DNA of 11,891 bases from Citricoccus sp. WCRC_4 (GTDB lineage: Bacteria; Actinomycetota; Actinomycetes; Actinomycetales; Micrococcaceae), in NCBI GenBank assembly GCA_026645375.1, contig JAPFFX010000360.1, forward strand, positions 1 to 11,891, in the 5' to 3' direction. The translations under genes were made by a program, and so were the position numbers. This document shows, piece by piece, positions 7,206-11,891 of the stretch (positions within the stretch are counted from its first letter, which is position 1; each line of letters opens with the position of its first letter). The notes under the pieces were generated by a model. That model did no database searches, was not told the DNA's origin, and saw nothing but the letters and a program-made list of their open reading frames with translations.

Positions 7206-7289
7206 GCGCGAGTGGCGGAATTGGCAGACGCGCTGGCTTCAGGTGCCAGTGTCCTTACGGACGTGGGGGTTCAAGTCCCCCCTCGCGCA
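7206..7289 (+). tRNA. tRNA-Leu, anticodon CAG
   Basis: This is a complete 84-base class II tRNA. The acceptor stem is GCGCGAG (7206-7212) with CTCGCGC (7282-7288), followed by discriminator A7289. The D stem is GCG/CGC (7215-7217, 7229-7231). The anticodon stem CTGGC/GCCAG (7233-7237, 7245-7249) encloses loop TTCAGGT with anticodon CAG at 7240-7242, reading CUG, a favoured Leu codon in G+C-rich genomes. The long variable arm GTCC-TTAC-GGAC (7251-7262) is typical of Leu. The T stem is five G-C pairs with loop TTCAAGT. The 3' CCA is not encoded (ACG follows), so it must be added enzymatically. A tRNA-Leu next to fhaA also occurs in M. tuberculosis (leuT), as recalled. Confidence 0.97.
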
Positions 7290-7301
7290 CGCGAGTCGAC
7301 A

Positions 7302-7330
7302 AAGGCCCCGGACCATCGGTCCGGGGCCTT
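7302..7330 (+). terminator. Strong hairpin terminator after tRNA-Leu, probably bidirectional
   Basis: Perfect 13-base arms AAGGCCCCGGACC (7302-7314) and GGTCCGGGGCCTT (7318-7330) enclose the loop ATC. There is no long T run, which is usual for G+C-rich actinobacteria. It starts 12 bases after the tRNA and lies about 75 bases beyond the stop of the converging amidase gene, so it could end both transcripts. From the end of the hairpin to position 7405 nothing else was recognised. Confidence 0.85.
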
Positions 7331-7405
7331 CGTCATGAGTACGGCGACGTCGTGCGGTGGGGTTCGCATGCGCGTGGTCCGCCCCCGCAGCGACCCAGCC
7401 TGGAA

Positions 7406-8665
7406 TCAGCGCGGCGCGACGAAATGGCCCGTGACGGCCCTGGCCACGACCGCCTCGAGCAAGCGCAGGCCCGCGATCATGTCCTCGTCACTGGTGTACT
7501 CCCGCTCGTTGTGCGAGATGCCCTCCGCACTGGGGACGAACAGCATGATGGTGGGGACCAGGTCCTTGAGGTTCGTGGAGTCGTGGCCGGCCAGGGTCCG
7601 CACCACGCGATGGGGCAGGCCCAGTCCCTCGGCGCACTCGCGGGCCAGCTCCATGCCGGCCCGGTCGTAGGCCTTGGCGTCCCACAGGTGCTCGGCCCCG
7701 CGAACGATCTCCACCGACTCGCGGTCGGCGATCGCCTCGATGCGGCGCCGCAGGTCCGCGTCGGCTGCGGCGAGCCGCTGTGGGTCCGTACTGCGCAGGT
7801 CCATCAGCAGGTTCACCCGGTTGGCCACCACCACGGGGGAGTTGGGGTACACGGTGAACTCGCCGCACGAGGTGATGACCATCCCGTCGTCGTCCGTGAA
7901 CTGTTCGGCGACCTCGCGGGCAGCCACCACCATGGACGACGCGGCGAACAGGGCGTCCCGGCGGTCCGCGATCACCGTGGCCCCGGTGTGCGCCTGCTCC
8001 CCGTGGACGGTGTACTCGTACTTGTTCGCGCCCCAGGTGGACTCCACCAGGCCGATGGTGGCTCCGGCGTCCTCGAGCGAGCGGCCCTGCTCGATGTGGA
8101 TCTCCACGTACGCCGCGAGGTCGAGGCTGGCCTCGCCGATGGTCCGCAGGGACTGCAGGGCCTCGCGGACCGTGACGCCGTCCGGATCCCGGGTTGCCAG
8201 CGCCTGTTCGGCGTCCAGCTTGCCGGTGAAGACCGAACTGCCCATCATGGACGGCTTGAAGCGGCAGCCCTCCTCGTTGAACCAGTTGACGACCGCGATG
8301 TTGAACTCGGCCTCGTCCTCCGGGACGGCGTCGCGGACCGCCGCAGCGGCGTGGGCCGCGGCGAGGACCCCGTAGGCGCCGTCGAAGCGGCCGCCGGAGG
8401 GCTGGGAGTCCAGGTGAGAGCCGATCGCGATGTACGGGGCGCCCGGCACGAGCTCGAGCAGGGCGAACTGGTTGCCGATCCGGTCATAGCGCACCTCGAA
8501 GCCACGGGCCTCGCACAGCCCACGGAACCAGTTGCGCGTCTGGCCGTCGGCTTGGGTGCCGGCCTGGCGGTCCACCCCTCCTCCCGCGGTGGCGCCATGA
8601 GTGCTCATGGAGGCGAAGTCGGCGAGGAAGGCGGTGGCGTCGATGGACACGGCGTCGATGGTCAC
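7406..8665 (-). CDS. M20-family amidohydrolase, N-carbamoyl-amino-acid hydrolase / beta-ureidopropionase-like
   Basis: This is a 419-residue cytosolic metallo-amidase of the hydantoinase/carbamoylase family, which also contains allantoate amidohydrolase. Such enzymes cleave N-carbamoyl or ureido groups, releasing CO2 and ammonia. The binuclear metal site is visible: GSHLDS (H84), GGRFDGAYGV (D95), WFNEEG (E131 base, E132 ligand), EIHIEQG (H190) and SHNEREYT (H385). The HGEQAHTGAT segment (221-230) carries the conserved His of the dimerisation lid domain, here with TGAT in place of the commoner AGTT-like form. The GTG start (8665-8663) is chosen because AGGAG (8677-8673) sits 7 bases upstream and family homology begins soon after. 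The frame stays open upstream to about 9109, but that part lies inside the preceding gene. It is last in a three-gene operon, 49 bases after the amidohydrolase. GSHLDSQP resembles beta-alanine synthases more than AllC; the substrate is unknown. Confidence 0.88.
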   Translation of the reverse strand: MTIDAVSIDATAFLADFASMSTHGATAGGGVDRQAGTQADGQTRNWFRGLCEARGFEVRYDRIGNQFALLELVPGAPYIAIGSHLDSQPSGGRFDGAYGVLAAAHAAAAVRDAVPEDEAEFNIAVVNWFNEEGCRFKPSMMGSSVFTGKLDAEQALATRDPDGVTVREALQSLRTIGEASLDLAAYVEIHIEQGRSLEDAGATIGLVESTWGANKYEYTVHGEQAHTGATVIADRRDALFAASSMVVAAREVAEQFTDDDGMVITSCGEFTVYPNSPVVVANRVNLLMDLRSTDPQRLAAADADLRRRIEAIADRESVEIVRGAEHLWDAKAYDRAGMELARECAEGLGLPHRVVRTLAGHDSTNLKDLVPTIMLFVPSAEGISHNEREYTSDEDMIAGLRLLEAVVARAVTGHFVAPR

Positions 8666-8672
8666 AGCGGGT

Positions 8673-8677
8673 CTCCT
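8673..8677 (-). promoter_or_regulatory. Ribosome binding site of the M20 amidase
   Basis: The minus strand reads AGGAG, 7 bases before the GTG at 8665. It lies in the only real gap of the operon (8666-8714) and decides the start of the amidase against the much longer open frame. No promoter was recognised in this gap. Confidence 0.75.
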
Positions 8678-8714
8678 GGTTCTGTTCGGTGGTGGGATGA
8701 TCGGACGCTGGTGG

Positions 8715-10352
8715 TCAGCGCCGGTGGGTGCAGGTACCGCCCACGAAGGTGGCCAGGACGTCCAGGTCGTTGAGGTCGTCTGCCTCCAGGGGCGAGCCGC
8801 TGAGGACGGCGACGTCGGCGAACTTGGCGCGGGCGAGGGTGCCGCGGGTGGCGGACTGGCCATTGGCCGTCGCCGACCACTCGGTGTAGGAACGCAGGGC
8901 CTGCTCGGCGGTGAGCCCCTCCTGCGCGCCGATGACGGCTCCGGTGTCGCTGCGCCGGTCGATGGCCGACTGCATGCCGCGCAGCATGTCGTTGTCCGCC
9001 ACGGGCAGGTCGCTGGACCCGGCGAGGACGACACCGGCCTCCACCAGTGTCCGGCCGCGGTAGATCCAGTCCCGGCGGTGGTCGTCCAGGCGGTCGGCCA
9101 TCTGGTCACCGATGGGCTGGAGGAATCCCGCCTGGGGGGTCACGGCCACGCCCAGCCGGCCCGCGCGGGCCACCTGGTCCGGACGGGAGACCCCGAAGTG
9201 CTCGATCCGGTTGGGCGCCCCGCGGAGGCCGAAGCTGTCCTGACAGTCCTCGATCAGGTCCAGGGCGAGGTCGATCGCCGCGTCGCCGATGGCGTGCAGC
9301 GCGATGGGCCAGCCGGCCCGGTATACCGCCTTCACCCGTTCGCGGTACTGCTCGGGGGTGTCCAACAGGTAACCGGTGTTTCCGTGGTGGCCGCAGAAGG
9401 ACTCCGTGACCGCCGCCGTGCGCCCCAGCAGGGAGCCGTCGAGGAAGACCTTGACGTGACCGAAGCGGACGCGGTCCGTGCCGAAGGCGAAGCGCTCGCC
9501 GAGGCCCAGGCCCAGGGCGGTGCCCATGCCGTGGAAGTCCTGCGCGTGGCCGTCCACGGTGGACAGGGAGTCCAGTGCGGGCATGAGCTGGGCACGGGCG
9601 TGCAACCGGCCGGTCTCCGCGGCCAGCTGGTAGGCCGCGACCTCCGTGGGGCTATGGCCGATCCAGCCACCGCCGACCCCGGCCTCGGTGAAGCTGGTGA
9701 TACCGAGTGCGGCGTAGCGGCGGGTGGCCGCGTCGAGTGCGTCGGCGATGTCCTCGGCCGCGTAGGGCAGCAGACGCCGCTGCAGCAGGCTCTGCGCGGT
9801 CTCCTCCAGCACGCCGGTGGGCCGGCCGGTGGCGTCCCGGACCACGGCACCGCCCGTGGGGTCGTTGAAACCGGGCTCCAGCGCGCCCACCGCCCGCAGC
9901 GTGGCGGTGTTGGTGATCGCCGAGTGCCCCGAGGTGTGCCGCAGGTAGAGCGGACGGTCCCCGGTGATCGCGTCCAGACGGTCGATGCTGGGGTACTGGC
10001 TGTCGTGGTCCTTGTCATTGAAACCGGTCCCGTGGATCCAGGCGTCCGGCTGGCCGTCGAGCCTGCGTACCTCCGCTTCGAGCATCGAGTACAGCTCCTC
10101 CAGCCCACGGGCGCGGTCCAGCGGGACGGCCTGCAGACCCAGTCCCCACCAGGTGGTGTGGCAGTGCGCGTCGTTGAAGCCGGGCACGATCGTGGCGCCG
10201 TCGAAGCGCTCGGTGCTGCGGGCCGTCATGCCCTCGAGGTCCTCGTCGAACCCAACGACCATCCCGCCGATGACCCCCATCCGCCGGGCCCGAGGCCGTT
10301 GCGGGTCGAGGGTGAGGATGGTGTCCGCCTCGAACAGCTGGTCCAGCATCAT
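8715..10352 (-). CDS. YtcJ-type metal-dependent amidohydrolase (amidohydrolase family 3)
   Basis: This 545-residue protein is of the YtcJ/AepA/N-substituted formamide deformylase type, in the amidohydrolase superfamily; its substrate cannot be told. An N-terminal beta-sandwich part (about 1-55) leads to VPGFNDAHCH, with the metal pair H63 and H65. Further barrel motifs are VKVFLDGSL (K301), the HAIGD motif (H353), NRIEHFG (H385) and AGSSDLP (D448). All expected metal and catalytic positions are present, and no signal peptide is seen, so it should be cytosolic. The length is typical for the family (about 520-560). The ATG at 10352 overlaps the upstream stop as ATGA and has GGAG 7 bases before it. 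A second in-frame ATG follows at once (10349) and is also possible. It lies between a ThDP enzyme and an M20 amidase, suggesting one catabolic route for an amide, formamide or ureido compound. Confidence 0.88.
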   Translation of the reverse strand: MMLDQLFEADTILTLDPQRPRARRMGVIGGMVVGFDEDLEGMTARSTERFDGATIVPGFNDAHCHTTWWGLGLQAVPLDRARGLEELYSMLEAEVRRLDGQPDAWIHGTGFNDKDHDSQYPSIDRLDAITGDRPLYLRHTSGHSAITNTATLRAVGALEPGFNDPTGGAVVRDATGRPTGVLEETAQSLLQRRLLPYAAEDIADALDAATRRYAALGITSFTEAGVGGGWIGHSPTEVAAYQLAAETGRLHARAQLMPALDSLSTVDGHAQDFHGMGTALGLGLGERFAFGTDRVRFGHVKVFLDGSLLGRTAAVTESFCGHHGNTGYLLDTPEQYRERVKAVYRAGWPIALHAIGDAAIDLALDLIEDCQDSFGLRGAPNRIEHFGVSRPDQVARAGRLGVAVTPQAGFLQPIGDQMADRLDDHRRDWIYRGRTLVEAGVVLAGSSDLPVADNDMLRGMQSAIDRRSDTGAVIGAQEGLTAEQALRSYTEWSATANGQSATRGTLARAKFADVAVLSGSPLEADDLNDLDVLATFVGGTCTHRR

Positions 10353-11891
10353 GGCCTTGCTCCGGCGAACTCGGCCTCCGCGGTGTTGGCGGTGCCGGCC
10401 GGCATGGTCTCCCGGTCCACCACGAGGTGGATCAGGGCCGCCGTGCCGCTGGCCAGGGCGCGCTCGACGGCGCCCCGGACGCCAACTGTGGTCTCGACCC
10501 TCTCACCGAAGCCACCGAACGAGCGCATGAACGCGCCGAAGTCGGGATTCACCAGGTCCGTCCCGGAGACCCGGCCGGGGTACTCGCGCTGCTGGTGCGT
10601 CACGATGGTCCCGTACCGGCCGTTGTCCACCACGACGACGATCGGCGCTGCTCCCTCGGCGATCGCCACGGACAGCTCCTGGCCGTTCATCAGGAAGTCC
10701 CCGTCCCCGCAGACCGCGATGACGGTGCGGTCCGGGTGCACCAGGCTCGCGGCGACGGCCGCCGGCACGGCGAGCCCCATAGCCCCGTTCCGTGGCCCGA
10801 CCAGGCTGTTGGGTGCCTCGTGCACCAGGTGCCGGTGGCCCCAGAGGGTGGCGTTGCCCGCGCCGTAGGTGCACACGCGGTCGGCCGGCAGCAGCTCGGC
10901 CAGGGCCCCGAAGGCGACCCCGAGGTCCACGCCCTCCGGCGGGTGCTCCGGGCCCGGCTGGGAGAAGCGGCGTTGGTCCGCGGCCAGCAACCGCATCCAC
11001 TCCTCGCCGCGCTCGCCGCGGAGCCGGTCCGCCCCGAGCCGGGACAGGGCGTCCACGGCCGTGGCGGGGCCGGCCACCGCGAGCTCGTCGATCCGGCCGT
11101 GGTGCCTCAGGGCCTGCGGGTCCGGCATGGCGACCACGGTGGTGGGCTCGAACCCGGCCGTGTAACCCTCGCTGAGGACGTCACTGCGGCCGCAGCCGAC
11201 GAAGAGCAGCAGGTCCGCCTCGAACAACCGGGAGGCCAGGGTGTCCGCCCGGCCGTACCCGAGCCAGCCGGCGTACGCGGGCGAGGAGTTGGGCACGGCG
11301 TCGTAGGCCCGCCAGTCCGCGGCGACCGGGATGCCGGCGGCCTCGGCCAGCGTGGCGAGGTCCGCACCCGTGGAACCGTGCCAGCCGTCCCCGCCGGCGA
11401 TGAGCAGGGGACGCCGGGCCCCGGCGATCAGCTGTCCGATCCGCTCGAGTTGGTCTGCGTCGACGGACGGCCGGGCCACGGGACGGGGGGCCGGTGTCGG
11501 GGCCTCGGTCAGCTGGACCAGGACGTCCTCCGGCAGGCCCACCACCACCGGGCCCGGGCGGCCCGAGGCGGCCAGGTGCATGGCCTGGGCGATCACCTCG
11601 CCGGCACGGTCGGCGACCTCCACGGTCAGCACGCCCTTGGCGGTGGTACCGAACCAACCGTCCAGGCTGAACTCCTGGAACGACTCCTGGCCGCGGTCCC
11701 GGTGCGGGATCAATCCCACCATCAGCACCATGGCCGTGGCGTCCTGCCAGGCCGTGTGTACCGCGATCATCGCGTTGGCCGCGCCGGGCCCGCGGGTGAC
11801 CATGGCCACGCCGGGGCGGCCGGTCAGCCGGCCCTCGGCCAGGGCCATGAAGCCGGCCCCGCCCTCCTGTCGGCAGACCACGGTGCGGATG
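10349..11891 (-). CDS. Thiamine diphosphate-dependent enzyme, acetolactate synthase/decarboxylase-like (partial, N-terminus off right edge)
   Basis: About 513 residues are visible; perhaps 40-50 N-terminal residues and the operon promoter lie beyond the window. The frame is open to the edge and reads IRTVVCRQEGGAGFMA, where the Glu of RQEGG is the conserved residue that activates ThDP. The pyrimidine-binding domain (to about 125, counted from GTG 11881) includes TRGPGAANAM and RGQESFQEF. A central domain follows (about 140-290), then the ThDP pyrophosphate domain with GDGDFLMNG (392-400) and VDNGRYG (418-424), which holds the Asp and Asn magnesium ligands. This is the architecture of acetolactate synthase, benzoylformate decarboxylase and relatives. 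A biosynthetic IlvB is unlikely: no ilvN follows and the neighbours are amidohydrolases. The retained Glu argues against glyoxylate carboligase. The reaction is probably decarboxylation or carboligation of a 2-oxo acid; the substrate is unknown. The stop overlaps the next start. Confidence 0.85.
   Translation of the reverse strand, partial: IRTVVCRQEGGAGFMALAEGRLTGRPGVAMVTRGPGAANAMIAVHTAWQDATAMVLMVGLIPHRDRGQESFQEFSLDGWFGTTAKGVLTVEVADRAGEVIAQAMHLAASGRPGPVVVGLPEDVLVQLTEAPTPAPRPVARPSVDADQLERIGQLIAGARRPLLIAGGDGWHGSTGADLATLAEAAGIPVAADWRAYDAVPNSSPAYAGWLGYGRADTLASRLFEADLLLFVGCGRSDVLSEGYTAGFEPTTVVAMPDPQALRHHGRIDELAVAGPATAVDALSRLGADRLRGERGEEWMRLLAADQRRFSQPGPEHPPEGVDLGVAFGALAELLPADRVCTYGAGNATLWGHRHLVHEAPNSLVGPRNGAMGLAVPAAVAASLVHPDRTVIAVCGDGDFLMNGQELSVAIAEGAAPIVVVVDNGRYGTIVTHQQREYPGRVSGTDLVNPDFGAFMRSFGGFGERVETTVGVRGAVERALASGTAALIHLVVDRETMPAGTANTAEAEFAGARP
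10360..10363 (-). promoter_or_regulatory. Ribosome binding site of the YtcJ-type amidohydrolase
   Basis: The minus strand reads GGAG, 7 bases before the ATG at 10352. It lies in the last codons of the ThDP-enzyme gene. The spacing fits the first of two tandem ATG codons better than the second, though either is workable. Confidence 0.5.

Noticed and set aside
7212..7670. Plus-strand open frame beginning inside the tRNA
   Set aside because: It overlaps the tRNA and its terminator hairpin, so it cannot be a normal gene.
7352..8773. Plus-strand open frame (473 codons) opposite the M20 amidase
   Set aside because: It is antisense to the metal-site motifs of the amidase and has no recognisable domain; it also begins just past the tRNA terminator with no start signal.
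8666..9109. N-terminal extension of the M20 amidase to a start near 9109
   Set aside because: The extra 148 codons lie inside the amidohydrolase gene in another frame, have shadow composition, and a good ribosome site marks the GTG at 8665.
8601..10868. Plus-strand open frame of 755 codons opposite the amidohydrolase and ThDP genes
   Set aside because: All motifs belong to the minus-strand proteins; this frame encodes repetitive Gly/Val/Arg/Asp-rich sequence and is a coding shadow.
1..11891. CRISPR arrays, insertion sequences, phage genes or toxin-antitoxin pairs
   Set aside because: No regularly spaced repeats, transposase or integrase motifs, or small paired genes were seen; the space is filled by the listed genes.
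10349..11891. Biosynthetic acetolactate synthase large subunit (ilvB)
   Set aside because: The next gene is an amidohydrolase, not ilvN/ilvC, and the protein keeps only general superfamily motifs, so a specific ilvB name is not supported.

Overview
The window is about 70% G+C, uses G/C-ending codons throughout, and uses GTG as well as ATG starts. With the gene order fhaA-fhaB-pstP-rodA-pbpA-pknA this identifies an actinobacterium. Protein lengths and style suggest Micrococcales, perhaps Micrococcaceae (Kocuria, Citricoccus, Micrococcus or Arthrobacter relatives), but that rank is an inference. In many actinobacteria this cluster lies close to the chromosomal replication origin.

Left block (1-6918, all minus strand): a tightly packed cell-growth and division operon, transcribed from right to left. 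It starts with fhaA (DUF3662 + FHA) and fhaB (membrane-anchored FHA). These are followed by pstP (PP2C-type Ser/Thr phosphatase), rodA (SEDS peptidoglycan polymerase), pbpA (class B transpeptidase) and a Ser/Thr kinase of the PknA position, cut by the left window edge. Neighbouring genes overlap by 1-4 bases or are 5 bases apart, which suggests translational coupling. The module pairs a polymerase and a transpeptidase with the kinase, phosphatase and phosphothreonine readers expected to control them. A PASTA kinase (pknB) is expected just off the left edge.

Centre (6919-7405): a divergent intergenic region with the fhaA start signals, then a plus-strand tRNA-Leu(CAG) with a candidate promoter and a strong hairpin terminator. 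The terminator also faces the 3' end of the operon converging from the right. Several small dyads flank the tRNA.

Right block (7406-11891, minus strand): a three-gene catabolic-looking operon. In order of transcription it holds a ThDP-dependent enzyme of the acetolactate synthase/decarboxylase superfamily (5' end off the window), a YtcJ-type amidohydrolase, and an M20-family N-carbamoyl-amino-acid/beta-ureidopropionase-like amidase. The first two overlap and the third follows after 49 bases. Substrates cannot be read from the sequence. The set suggests breakdown of an amide-, ureido- or hydantoin-type compound whose products include a 2-oxo acid or similar ThDP substrate. This is the least familiar part of the window and the best candidate for an undescribed pathway. 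No CRISPR array, insertion sequence, phage gene or clear attachment site was seen.
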